Assembly (NCBI GenBank): GCA_964424355.1
Contig: CAYRIO010000011.1
Span: 16,645-80,644 of the forward strand
Reading direction: 5' to 3'
DNA: 64,000 nucleotides
DNA from: CAZEHS01 sp964424355
GTDB taxonomy: Bacteria; Bacillota; Clostridia; Peptostreptococcales; Acidaminobacteraceae
Part shown: one piece after another, positions 35,343-43,910 of the stretch
Layout of the letters: each line of letters opens with the position of its first letter
Position numbering within the stretch: position 1 is the first letter of the stretch
The notes under the pieces: model-generated
What the model was told of the DNA's origin: nothing
Seen by the model: the letters and a program-made list of their open reading frames with translations, nothing else
Databases searched by the model: none
Program-made: the position numbers and the translations under genes

Positions 35343-37838
35343 TCACCTATTCGATGCGGTCCCGTCCGCGGATTCTTCCTCCAGGATGGCGATCATGTGC
35401 TCCGTCAGGACAGGGTCGAACTGTATCCCCTGCATCTTCCGCAGCTCCTCAACCACTTCCTCTACCGTCATCTTCTCTTTATAAGGTTTACCGCGGAGCA
35501 TGACATCCACTGCATCTGCAATTGTCACAATCCGTGCAGCCAGCGGAATCTCCTGTTCCTTCAGGCCGCGGGGATACCCTGAACCATTGACCCATTCATG
35601 ATGGGAAAGAACGGCCTGGGACAGATGAGCGTAATCCTGCATCAGCGCCACAATCCGGAATCCTACCTCGGGGTGGCTCCGCACCAAAGACCATTCAAGA
35701 TCTGTCAAATGGCTGGTTTTGTTGAACAGCTCCTCCGGCATGGCTATTTTCCCGATATCGTGCAAATCACCCAGAAGTGCAATCTCCTCCAGCATCTCCT
35801 TATTCAGACTCAAGCGGCTGCCAATGGCGCAGCCCAACGCAGAAACCCGCTGGCAATGCTCATAGGTCTCTATCCCTTTCTCATTAAGCAAAAATTTGAA
35901 TTTATCCAGAAAATCCGCATGGGCAGCCCGGTTTTCCAGTAATTTGTCCCGATACATCTTCTCCTCAGCGGACCGGACCACATGCTGCAGTGACAAAGAT
36001 CCCCATTTCTTCACAGAATAGCCCAGTGCCAGGTGAAGAACCAGACCATGTGTTCCTTTCTCCTTGCAGCCCGCTTTTATCGTTTTAAATATCTCCAGAG
36101 CCTGAATCTCATCGGCATGGGGCACCAGAACGGCGTATTCGTCGCCACCCCATCGGCTGATTATCGCATTTTCCCCCACAGCAGCCTGAAGGCATACCGC
36201 CGCCCCCCTGAGCAGTTTATCCCCCCGTTCATGGCCAAAAGCGTCATTGGCCAGCTTCAGCCCATTGATGTCGGCTACAAAAATAGCAATAGGAAGATTC
36301 TCCGGCTTATCCAACGCCTCCAGCTGTTCCTCAAAATAGCGTCGGTTGAAAAGTCCTGTGAGCTTGTCATGATAACTGAGGTGGACCAGCTCTGACTCCA
36401 GCCGTTTTCTCTGCTCGATATCCAGCAGAATTCCAGCGAAGAGCGTGCAGCGGCCCCCCCGGTCCCATTCCAGACCATCGCCTTTGATCAGGAACCAGCG
36501 GTATTCCCCAGCCTCATTGGCAATCTGACATTCCATTTGAAAGCCCGTATCATTGTGTTGGCCATATTCTCCAAACAGCCTGATCATTTCTTCCCGATGC
36601 GCCGGACTGAAGCTGCCAAAAAACAGTTCCCCAGAAATCTCCGATGACTGGTCGCCCAAATCCAACAGGCTGAGGGTTTGATCATCTCCCCGAATCACAT
36701 TCCGCTCTTGGTCGTACTCCCAGGTCCCTGCCATGGAGGAATCCAGAGCCAGTCGAATACTGTGCCGTTCCCGCTGAAGCTGGATGGTATCCTCTGATAT
36801 CCGCCGGAGAAGCCCATGGATCTTGCCAACCACGGAAAGATCCTCCTTGAACAGCATCTGGTCGGGAAACTCCGAAAATTTTCTCAGCTTCGTATAATCG
36901 GAGATGTCATTCAGGAATTCCCCCAGCTTCTTGATGGGGTTCAGAATGAATGCATTGTTCAGCCACGATTGAAGCACCGTGATGCCTGCCACGGATACGA
37001 ATGTGATCAGGACGATCATGGTCAGGATCTGCCTGCTCAAAACCCAAACCTGGTTGGAATTCATGATTTTGAGCCCCAGAACCGGTTCCCACCGGATATC
37101 CATCATATTCAGCCGCGCTGAGGCCCCATGCCCATCCGTCGTGAAATCTCCGATAGCCGCATGGAAGTATTCAGCTTTATCTATCGGGGTGAATTCTTTC
37201 CCCCGGCCCGGCTCCTCCCAGGTCACCTCGCACCCCAAAACATCTTCTATCCGCTCCAGCGTCTGGTGTTTAACCGGTCTCACCAAGGCCATGGATCCGT
37301 CAAAGATCGTTCCGGCAGTATCTGAAATGCGCGTGATGCTGATGAGGCAGGGAACGCCTTCCAGCAGGACAATCCCCTTGATCTCTTTATCCTTCATTTG
37401 ACTTCCACGGATGATCCCGCTGTATTTATCCGCAAACGCCTGGGCATCCGATAGCGGCAGCGACACTACAGAATCCGGTGATTTCAGGCTGGTGAAGCCG
37501 CTGCGAATCAGCCCTTGGTTATCAAAATAGAGCATGTGGCTCACCTTCAGATTATCGAAGGTAGCCGCCGTAAAGGTTTCAGCCGCGTACGCCTCGGAAC
37601 CGTTCTGATGATAATTCAGGGTATCATCCCAGTGGGCATAATCGCCGGTTATCTTCCCCATATCGTCCAACTCTGCGATGATCAGCTTTGTAATGGCGTT
37701 CCCCTGAGAATGAAGCAGCTCTTTTTCAATGGCAATGGTCTTTCCCATCAGAAGCCAATAGGAAAACAGGCCCGTGACAATAATCACTCCCAGGGCCAGG
37801 GCCGTCATCATGAGTTCCATGCGTCGTCTCAGGTTCAT
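35343..37838 (-). CDS. Bifunctional-architecture c-di-GMP protein: CHASE4, PAS, GGDEF, HD-GYP
   Basis: 831 residues. Two membrane helices (about 9-31 and 275-297) flank a CHASE4 sensor (GDYAHWDDTLNYH). A coiled region, a PAS domain (about 360-480) and GGDEF (about 485-640) follow. The GGDEF motif is WGGDEY and no RxxD I-site precedes it. The C-terminal HD-GYP domain (about 645-815) has HDIGKIAMPEELFNK, VRSHPEVG, SHHEWVNGSGYPRG and the DAVDVM region, so phosphodiesterase activity is likely; the GGDEF part may be catalytic or regulatory. RBS GGAGG. It could set c-di-GMP opposite to the cyclases at 22.3 and 57.3 kb. Confidence 0.9.
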   Translation of the reverse strand: MNLRRRMELMMTALALGVIIVTGLFSYWLLMGKTIAIEKELLHSQGNAITKLIIAELDDMGKITGDYAHWDDTLNYHQNGSEAYAAETFTAATFDNLKVSHMLYFDNQGLIRSGFTSLKSPDSVVSLPLSDAQAFADKYSGIIRGSQMKDKEIKGIVLLEGVPCLISITRISDTAGTIFDGSMALVRPVKHQTLERIEDVLGCEVTWEEPGRGKEFTPIDKAEYFHAAIGDFTTDGHGASARLNMMDIRWEPVLGLKIMNSNQVWVLSRQILTMIVLITFVSVAGITVLQSWLNNAFILNPIKKLGEFLNDISDYTKLRKFSEFPDQMLFKEDLSVVGKIHGLLRRISEDTIQLQRERHSIRLALDSSMAGTWEYDQERNVIRGDDQTLSLLDLGDQSSEISGELFFGSFSPAHREEMIRLFGEYGQHNDTGFQMECQIANEAGEYRWFLIKGDGLEWDRGGRCTLFAGILLDIEQRKRLESELVHLSYHDKLTGLFNRRYFEEQLEALDKPENLPIAIFVADINGLKLANDAFGHERGDKLLRGAAVCLQAAVGENAIISRWGGDEYAVLVPHADEIQALEIFKTIKAGCKEKGTHGLVLHLALGYSVKKWGSLSLQHVVRSAEEKMYRDKLLENRAAHADFLDKFKFLLNEKGIETYEHCQRVSALGCAIGSRLSLNKEMLEEIALLGDLHDIGKIAMPEELFNKTSHLTDLEWSLVRSHPEVGFRIVALMQDYAHLSQAVLSHHEWVNGSGYPRGLKEQEIPLAARIVTIADAVDVMLRGKPYKEKMTVEEVVEELRKMQGIQFDPVLTEHMIAILEEESADGTASNR

Positions 37839-37934
37839 AAGCTCTTCACCTCCTGAAAATTTCCGGCGTACGGGAGGATCTCGCGCAATTCATACATATC
37901 CAAGAAAGCTGGATTTTAAACAAATTTCGCTTCC

Positions 37935-37963
37935 TTGACGACACCCTTGAAACTTGTTATCAT
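37935..37963 (+). promoter_or_regulatory. Promoter of the cbiMN-lar operon
   Basis: TTGACG (37935-37940), exactly 17 bp, TATCAT (37958-37963). Transcription should begin near 37970, leaving a 154-nt leader before cbiM. Confidence 0.7.
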
Positions 37964-37969
37964 TAGGCT

Positions 37970-38105
37970 GAAAAGGAATGCCAAGAAGGCATTCCGCCCG
38001 TTTAAGACGCAATTACCCGCACCTCTCGATGGAACCAGAAGTTCCAGACCACAGCCGGCAGATACCCACGAAGGGTCTTTTGATTGACCCTTCGTGGGTT
38101 TTATT
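37970..38105 (+). ncRNA. Structured leader with terminator, candidate riboswitch controlling Ni/Co uptake
   Basis: From the predicted start the leader folds into hairpin GGAATGCC-AAGAA-GGCATTCC (37975-37995), a linking segment with GCAATTACCCGCACC, hairpin TGGAAC-CAGAA-GTTCCA (38030-38046), a CACAGCCGGCAGATACC segment, and a 14-bp perfect terminator stem (38064-38077 / 38086-38099) with TTTATT. A terminator this strong before a seven-gene operon implies regulated read-through. The AGCCGG...ATACC stretch resembles the 3' box of cobalamin riboswitches, but the GGTG...AATCC core is missing and the leader is too short, so the class is unassigned. Confidence 0.6.
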
Positions 38106-38123
38106 ATGAAAGGAGCTTTACCC

Positions 38124-39158
38124 ATGCACATGGCAGACGCTTTGATTTCACCCGTTGTCGGAGTCACCCTCACCGCTGCGGCCGCAGGCCTGGGCGCTTG
38201 GTCGGTCCATCGGCTCCGGCAGGAAAACGATGATGAACGGATTCCACTGATGGGAGTGATGGGTGCCTTTGTCTTCACCGCCCAGATGATCAATTTTTCA
38301 ATACCCGGCACCGGCTCCAGCGGTCATCTGGGAGGCGGCCTGCTGCTGGCTGCCCTCCTTGGGCCCCACGCCGCATTCCTGACCATTACCGCCATCCTGA
38401 TCGTCCAGGCTTTTTTCTTTGGCGACGGCGGTCTTCTGGCCCTGGGCTGCAACATCCTCAACATGGGATTTTTCCCGTGCTTCATCGCCTGGCCCTTTAT
38501 TTTCAAACCCTTGATGGGCAGCGGCGCCTCCAGGGGCAGAACCTTTACCGGGGCATTAAGCGGTGCTGTCCTCAGTCTACAGGCCGGCGCTTTCTCCGTG
38601 GTCCTGGAAACCCTGTTTTCGGGGCGTACGGAGCTGCCCTTCGGAACGTTTACCCTGATGATGCAGCCGATTCACCTGGCCATCGGGATTGTTGAGGGGC
38701 TTGTCACTGCAGCGATCGTCCTTTTCATGTTGGATCACCGCCCGGAAACACTTCAGGGCATGCGTGCTTCTGCTCCAGCCTCTCCACGACTGCGTCGAAA
38801 ATCAGCCGTCGTCATGGTCCTGCTGACCCTGATTATCGCCGCGGTCCTTTCCAGCTTTGCCTCCAGCGCTCCGGACGGACTGGAATGGTCCATGCTCAAA
38901 ACGGCTGGCGCGGACCGGTTGGCAGCCCAAGGCCCCCTTTATGAGGTCACCGCGTCACTTCAGCATCTGACAGCTTTCTTTCCGGATTACCACTTCAAAA
39001 CCGCTGATCAGTCCCATCCAACAGGGCTGATCGATCCCGGAACAGCAGCCTCCGGCCTAGTGGGCGGGGCCGTCACCCTGTTGTTCCTCAGCGCCGTCAG
39101 CGCAGTCCTGCTCCGCAGGCGCAGGCGCCCGGCTAAAAAGACCTCGGAGCTCCTTTGA
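38124..39158 (+). CDS. cbiM: Nickel/cobalt ECF transporter S-component, CbiM-PDGLE fusion
   Basis: 344 residues from the ATG at 38124 (GGAG 8 nt upstream). The start is fixed by chemistry: CbiM/NikM needs a short N-terminus with His2, here MHMADALISP. Membrane helices 1-7 form CbiM. The C-terminal part carries SAPDGLEWS (PDGLE/NikN-like domain) and a final helix, so the M and N parts are fused. It binds Ni2+ or Co2+ and works with the CbiQ and CbiO proteins encoded next. Downstream lar genes favour nickel. Confidence 0.9.
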   Translation: MHMADALISPVVGVTLTAAAAGLGAWSVHRLRQENDDERIPLMGVMGAFVFTAQMINFSIPGTGSSGHLGGGLLLAALLGPHAAFLTITAILIVQAFFFGDGGLLALGCNILNMGFFPCFIAWPFIFKPLMGSGASRGRTFTGALSGAVLSLQAGAFSVVLETLFSGRTELPFGTFTLMMQPIHLAIGIVEGLVTAAIVLFMLDHRPETLQGMRASAPASPRLRRKSAVVMVLLTLIIAAVLSSFASSAPDGLEWSMLKTAGADRLAAQGPLYEVTASLQHLTAFFPDYHFKTADQSHPTGLIDPGTAASGLVGGAVTLLFLSAVSAVLLRRRRRPAKKTSELL

Positions 39159-39967
39159 TTACCCCTGCCGAGGCGCAAAGCCGGATCCGCTTTCTGGATG
39201 AATCCGCACAGAACAATACAGTGCTGCATGGATTGAATCCCTTTGTCACCCTGATGGTGACCCTTCTTTTTATCTTCTCTGTGGTTTCTTTTGATAAATA
39301 CGCCTTTTCCGCGTTGCTTCCCTTTGCGCTGTTCCCGCTGTATACGACTTTGGTGGGAGAAATCCCCCTAAAAGTCCTGGGGGTATGGCTGAAGGCTTCA
39401 CTTCCCCTGCTGATCGGACTGGGTCTCCTGAATCCATTTCTGGATACCCGGCAGATCCTGATTTTGCCCCATGTCTCGATCTCAGCCGGATGGGTTTCGT
39501 ATCTGAGCCTGCTGGCAAAAGGGGGGCTCACAATCACCGCGTCTTTGGGCCTCATTGCCGTTACGGGACTGCCTCGCCTGGGGCTGGCCCTCAGACGCCT
39601 CGGCTTCCCCCGGATCATGGTGCTGCAGCTCCTGCTGATGGGACGCTATACCACCCTGCTGTTGGAAGAAGGCAACCGGATTCTGGAGGCCTGGCAGCTG
39701 AGAGCGCCGGGTCAAAAAGGCCTGCCGCCGTCTGTATGGGGGCCCCTGATGGGACAATGGCTCATGCGTTCCCTGGACCGCTCCCACCGGATTTATCAAG
39801 CCATGAAGCTCCGGGGCTTCTCCGGGGAATACCCGCAGCCCCCCCTTCCGTCACTGACACCCCGCGATTGGGGCCATCTGCTTTTCTGGACCACCTACTT
39901 TCTCATCAACCGGGCAGTGAATCTGCCCCAACTCTTAGGACACCTGCTTACCGGAGGCCTTTCATGA
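39155..39967 (+). CDS. cbiQ: Energy-coupling factor transmembrane protein CbiQ
   Basis: 270 residues. It starts with a TTG whose TGA overlaps the cbiM stop, with GGAG just ahead. Membrane helices with the EcfT coupling motifs in the cytoplasmic helices (AWQLRAPGQKG and KLRGFSGEYPQ, variants of A-R-G) identify CbiQ. It links the S-component to the ATPase. Confidence 0.88.
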   Translation: MITPAEAQSRIRFLDESAQNNTVLHGLNPFVTLMVTLLFIFSVVSFDKYAFSALLPFALFPLYTTLVGEIPLKVLGVWLKASLPLLIGLGLLNPFLDTRQILILPHVSISAGWVSYLSLLAKGGLTITASLGLIAVTGLPRLGLALRRLGFPRIMVLQLLLMGRYTTLLLEEGNRILEAWQLRAPGQKGLPPSVWGPLMGQWLMRSLDRSHRIYQAMKLRGFSGEYPQPPLPSLTPRDWGHLLFWTTYFLINRAVNLPQLLGHLLTGGLS

Positions 39968-40695
39968 CGACACCCATCATTCAGTTGAAGCAGGCCGGCT
40001 GTATCTATCCCGATGGCCACCGCGCCCTGCGCAACCTGGATCTTTCTGTTTATCCCGGTCAGCGGGTGGGGCTTGTCGGCGCCAACGGCGCTGGAAAAAC
40101 CACACTGCTCTCCCTGTTGACCGGCCTGCTGCTCCCCAAGGAAGGATCCGTCATCATCGGCGGTGATACGCTTACCGCCGCCAATCTGGAAGCCGCCCGC
40201 CGCCGATTGGGCTTTGTTTTCCAGAACCCCGATGACCAGCTGTTCATGCCCACGGTTCAGGAGGATGTGGCCTTTGGCCCCAGGGCCGCCAAACTTCCGG
40301 AAGCCGAAGTGACAGCCCGTGTTCTAAGTGCACTGGAACAGACTGGAATCCTTCATTTAAAGGAACGCTTCACCTGGAAGCTTTCCGGAGGAGAAAAACG
40401 CTCTGCCGCCATTGCCTCCGTCCTTGCCTGTTCACCGGAATTTCTGATTCTGGATGAACCGACCGCCGGTCTGGATCCACGGTCCCGCCGGATGCTGATG
40501 GGCCTGCTGTCCGATATGCCCCAAGGCTGCCTCATCGCTTCCCATGATATGGATTTAGTGTTGGGACTTTGCCAAAGGACTGTTATACTGAAAGCAGGTG
40601 AAATTGCTGCCGACGGCCCCACCCAAGAACTTCTGCGGGACAGGATCCTCTTGGAGTCTTGCGGGTTGGAGCTGCCGCTGTCATTACAAATATGA
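39964..40695 (+). CDS. cbiO: Energy-coupling factor ATPase CbiO
   Basis: 243 residues from the ATG at 39964, overlapping the cbiQ stop (ATGA) with GGAGG upstream. Walker A GANGAGKTT, Q-loop FQNPDDQLFMPTV, signature LSGGEKR, Walker B LILDEPTAGLD, switch His in ASHDMD. A longer open frame on the same register overlaps cbiQ and is not used. It powers Ni/Co uptake. Confidence 0.92.
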   Translation: MTTPIIQLKQAGCIYPDGHRALRNLDLSVYPGQRVGLVGANGAGKTTLLSLLTGLLLPKEGSVIIGGDTLTAANLEAARRRLGFVFQNPDDQLFMPTVQEDVAFGPRAAKLPEAEVTARVLSALEQTGILHLKERFTWKLSGGEKRSAAIASVLACSPEFLILDEPTAGLDPRSRRMLMGLLSDMPQGCLIASHDMDLVLGLCQRTVILKAGEIAADGPTQELLRDRILLESCGLELPLSLQI

Positions 40696-40706
40696 TTGGA
40701 GGCCCT

Positions 40707-41531
40707 ATGACTGCCCCTAAAATCACAAAAGAAACCCTGGTTGATTTTCTTAAACGGTATGACTCCATATGCGTTGCCTATTCCGGCGGTGTGGATAGCA
40801 CCCTGTTGCTCAGTGTCGCTGCCCAGGCGCTCCCTGGCCATGTCACTGCGGTAATCGGCACCGGCGATTTTGTGCCGGAGCAGGAAACCCGGGAGGCCAT
40901 TGCCTTTTGTCGAAGCCTGAGCATCGAACCGATCATCATCCCTGTGGACTTTCTCGGCAATCCGCTGGTTGCAGGGAACTCGACTGACCGATGCTATCAT
41001 TGCAAGCATATGATTTTCGGAGAAATTCTGAAGGTTGCCCAAGACCGGGGAATCGCCGTGGTGATGGATGGCACTAATATTGATGATCTCAGCGATTACC
41101 GCCCGGGCCTTCGGGCGCTGAAGGTCCTGAATATCGTCAGCCCCTTTGTTGAAGTGGGCCTCACTAAAACCATGATCCGGGAACTCTCTCAGGCAGACAA
41201 CCTGCCTACTTGGAACAAACCGGCTCTTTCCTGCATCGCCTCCCGGGTCCCCACCGGGGAACCCCTCCGAAAAGAAGATCTCAAGGCCATTGAGCTGGGA
41301 GAAGAACTTCTCAGCAGCCTGGGACTCCGCCAATACCGTTTACGGACCCATAAGGAGGTTGCCCGGATCGAGGTGCATCCGGACGATTTCCCCATCGTGC
41401 TGGCCCATCGCAAGCAAATCATCAGCGAGCTGAAAATACTTGGCTTCAGATATGTTTCAATGGATCTGGAAGGGTATAAGACAGGTAATATGAATCAGAG
41501 CGAATCCTCGAACCCAACTAATCGCATCTAG
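40707..41531 (+). CDS. larE: LarE, sulfur transferase for the nickel-pincer cofactor
   Basis: 274 residues from the ATG at 40707 (GGAGG close upstream). The PP-loop AYSGGVDSTLLL binds ATP. Cysteines occur as RCYHCK and in ALSCIASRVPTGE; this CxxC plus distal Cys set resembles the LarE branch that holds a [4Fe-4S] cluster and acts catalytically, unlike the single sacrificial Cys of Lactiplantibacillus LarE. LarE converts the carboxylates of the LarB product to thiocarboxylates. It lies between the Ni importer and larB in one operon. Confidence 0.9.
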   Translation: MTAPKITKETLVDFLKRYDSICVAYSGGVDSTLLLSVAAQALPGHVTAVIGTGDFVPEQETREAIAFCRSLSIEPIIIPVDFLGNPLVAGNSTDRCYHCKHMIFGEILKVAQDRGIAVVMDGTNIDDLSDYRPGLRALKVLNIVSPFVEVGLTKTMIRELSQADNLPTWNKPALSCIASRVPTGEPLRKEDLKAIELGEELLSSLGLRQYRLRTHKEVARIEVHPDDFPIVLAHRKQIISELKILGFRYVSMDLEGYKTGNMNQSESSNPTNRI

Positions 41532-41541
41532 GAGAAAAACT

Positions 41542-42309
41542 ATGCATCAGGACCAACTGATCACCCTGCTAAAAAACGTTCAAACCGGTGAGCTGTCCGT
41601 GGACAGCGCTTTGGAGAGCTTGAAAAATCTGCCCTTCGAAGACCTGGACTACGCCAAAGTCGATCATCACCGAGAGCTGCGGAGCGGATTCCCTGAGGTG
41701 ATCTTTTGTCCGGGAAAAAGCCTGGCCCAGATCACCGGCATCACAGAAAAGCTGATGCTGCGCAGCGAAGGCAGTATTCTGGCTTCAAGGGCCACCCTGG
41801 AAATCTATGAAAGCATTCAAAAAATTGCCCCTGATGCCATCTGGCATGAGGCGGCCCGTATTGTGCAGATCCCCCGAAAAAAGGCAGACCCTCTTCCCAA
41901 AACCGTTCTGATAGTCACCGCCGGCACCTCGGATATTCCCGTGGCCGAAGAAGCCGCTGTAACCGCCGAAGCCATGGGCAACCCCGTCAAACGGCTTTAC
42001 GATGTGGGCGTTGCCGGTCTTCACCGTCTGCTGGCCCATAAAGGTACCCTGGACGATGCCGGCATCATCATCGTTGTGGCGGGTATGGAAGGCGCCTTGG
42101 CCAGTGTCGTGGGCGGCCTTGCCAATCAACCGGTGATCGCGGTCCCCACCAGCGTTGGCTACGGCAGCAGCTTCGGGGGCATCACCGCCCTGCTTTCCAT
42201 GCTGAACAGCTGTGCCAACGGCATTGGGGTCATGAATATCGACAACGGCTACGGGGCAGCCTGCATGGCAACCCGGATCAATCGACTGATGCGACAGGAG
42301 GTCCTATGA
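41542..42309 (+). CDS. larB: LarB, NaAD carboxylase/hydrolase of nickel-pincer cofactor synthesis
   Basis: 255 residues with RBS AGGAG. The C-terminal PurE-like domain is clear: VTAGTSDIPVAEEAAVTAEAMG, GVAGLHRLL, GMEGALASVVGGLANQPVIAVPTSVGYG. LarB carboxylates the pyridinium ring of nicotinic acid adenine dinucleotide and releases AMP, the first step toward the cofactor. Its end overlaps the start of larC by 4 bp. Confidence 0.93.
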   Translation: MHQDQLITLLKNVQTGELSVDSALESLKNLPFEDLDYAKVDHHRELRSGFPEVIFCPGKSLAQITGITEKLMLRSEGSILASRATLEIYESIQKIAPDAIWHEAARIVQIPRKKADPLPKTVLIVTAGTSDIPVAEEAAVTAEAMGNPVKRLYDVGVAGLHRLLAHKGTLDDAGIIIVVAGMEGALASVVGGLANQPVIAVPTSVGYGSSFGGITALLSMLNSCANGIGVMNIDNGYGAACMATRINRLMRQEVL

Positions 42310-43676
42310 AAATACTCTATTTTGACTGTTTTGCCGGAATCAGCGGCGATATGGCCATTGGTGCCATGATCGACCTGGGTGTCGATCCGCAGTGGCTCTC
42401 CCAAGAGCTTGCCAAACTGAATCTCCCGGGGTATCGTTTGGAAATCGGCCCGGATGAGAAGAAAGGCATCAGCGGCACCCGATTCAGTGTTGTCCTGACC
42501 GACAGCCAAGGGCTGGAAACTGATGACCCCGGTCTCCTGGGGGGCGGCCACGAGCATCCGCATGAGCATGAACATCCCCATGAAAAGGAATGCAACCACC
42601 ACGACCACAAACATGAGCACAACCATCATCACGGCCATGGCCATAAGCATGAACATCCCCATGGCCATGAGCATCCCCACACCCACGACCATGGGGAAGA
42701 CCCTACCCATTCACACGACGGCGACCACCGCTCTTACACCGCAATCCGGCAAGTGATTCTGGATAGCAGCCTGGAGGACGAAGCCAAGGGAACCGCTTTG
42801 CGGATTTTCCACCGGATCGCCCGGGCCGAGGCCAAGGTTCATGGAAAAACCCTTGAAACTGTTCATTTTCATGAAGTCGGCGCTGTCGATTCCATCGTGG
42901 ATATCGTCGGCGTGGCGCTGTGTCTTCAGGCGTTGGCCGTCGACAGGATCTATTGTTCCCCTGTTCATGCCGGCAGCGGCTTTATCAAGTGCGCCCACGG
43001 CTTCATGCCCGTACCGGCCCCAGCTACACTGGAAATTTTCACAGAAAGTGAACTCCGCCCCTATGCCACTCACCTCAAAGGGGAGTTCACCACACCTACC
43101 GGGGCCGCTATCTTGGCAGAAATCGCCATCCCGCTGGACGGCCTTCCCGCCGCAAAGGTCTTGAAAACCGGCTACGGTGCCGGGACCAAGGATTTTGAAA
43201 TTCCAAACATGCTGCGGCTGATCCTGGCGGAACACCCCGATGAGCCTGCCCATCCGATATGGGTCCTTGAAGCCAACATGGACGACATCACCGGCGAAGT
43301 CCTGGGATATACCCTGGAAAAGCTGATGGCCGCCGGAGCTCTGGACGCCTACCATACCCCCATACAGATGAAAAAGAATCGGCCTGGCACCCTGCTGACG
43401 GTCCTTTGCACCCCAGATCACCGCGCCGCTTTGGAAGCCCTGATCCTGAAGGAAACCACTACCCTGGGCCTTCGCCGCCATGCCGTGGACCGCACCGCTA
43501 TGCACCGCCACAGCGACACGGTGCAAACCCCCTGGGGGGCAGTCAGAGTCAAAGTGGCCACCTGGCAGGAAATCGAAAAGATTGCGCCTGAATATGAGGA
43601 CTGCCGCCGAATTGCAGAAGAGCACGGCATTTCCTTGCGGGAAGTGATGGAAACGGTCATGAATCAAGTGAAATAG
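42306..43676 (+). CDS. larC: LarC, nickel insertase with a His-rich insert, as one uninterrupted frame
   Basis: 456 residues. N-terminal FDCFAGISGDMAIGAMIDLG is the LarC signature. FHEVGAVDSIVDIVG and SGFIKCAHGFMPVPAPATLEI follow, and the C-terminal domain has EANMDDITGEVLGY. LarC inserts nickel into the dithiocarboxylated ring with CTP. A long His-rich run (about residues 78-140, many HEH/HPH units) between the N-terminal parts may store or bind nickel. In L. plantarum larC is split and joined by frameshifting; here it is a single continuous gene. No larA is in the window. Confidence 0.93.
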   Translation: MKILYFDCFAGISGDMAIGAMIDLGVDPQWLSQELAKLNLPGYRLEIGPDEKKGISGTRFSVVLTDSQGLETDDPGLLGGGHEHPHEHEHPHEKECNHHDHKHEHNHHHGHGHKHEHPHGHEHPHTHDHGEDPTHSHDGDHRSYTAIRQVILDSSLEDEAKGTALRIFHRIARAEAKVHGKTLETVHFHEVGAVDSIVDIVGVALCLQALAVDRIYCSPVHAGSGFIKCAHGFMPVPAPATLEIFTESELRPYATHLKGEFTTPTGAAILAEIAIPLDGLPAAKVLKTGYGAGTKDFEIPNMLRLILAEHPDEPAHPIWVLEANMDDITGEVLGYTLEKLMAAGALDAYHTPIQMKKNRPGTLLTVLCTPDHRAALEALILKETTTLGLRRHAVDRTAMHRHSDTVQTPWGAVRVKVATWQEIEKIAPEYEDCRRIAEEHGISLREVMETVMNQVK

Positions 43677-43682
43677 CAAAAG

Positions 43683-43740
43683 AGGGGCCGTCTCTAATAG
43701 GAATATATTTCTATTAGAGACGGCCCCTTGTGATTTTTTT
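43683..43740 (+). terminator. Strong Rho-independent terminator of the cbi-lar operon
   Basis: A perfect 18-bp stem AGGGGCCGTCTCTAATAG (43683-43700) / CTATTAGAGACGGCCCCT (43711-43728) is followed by TGTGATTTTTTT. Confidence 0.9.
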
Positions 43741-43910
43741 GCGTTTGTCTTCGGCCTCAAGAGGCATTAGAGAAATCCACCAAATCAAAGATTTGGGCAT
43801 CCTGCTTAACGATGGCAAGGCGTGGCGACCTCTCCCTTAAAAACGATGTAGTAATTGCAACCTCCTCTATCCACTTTTTTCAAAGACTTTTGAGACAGCC
43901 GCTTTGCGTT

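Noticed and set aside
37970..38105. Cobalamin or NiCo riboswitch call for the cbiM leader
   Set aside because: Only a 3' AGCCGG...ATACC resemblance is present; the conserved cobalamin core is missing, and the NiCo motif could not be matched. It is left as an unclassified leader.
42249..42756. Met/Val-rich minus-strand frame and Thr/Met-rich plus-strand frame at the larC His-rich region
   Set aside because: They arise from CAT/CAC codons of the His-rich insert read in other frames.
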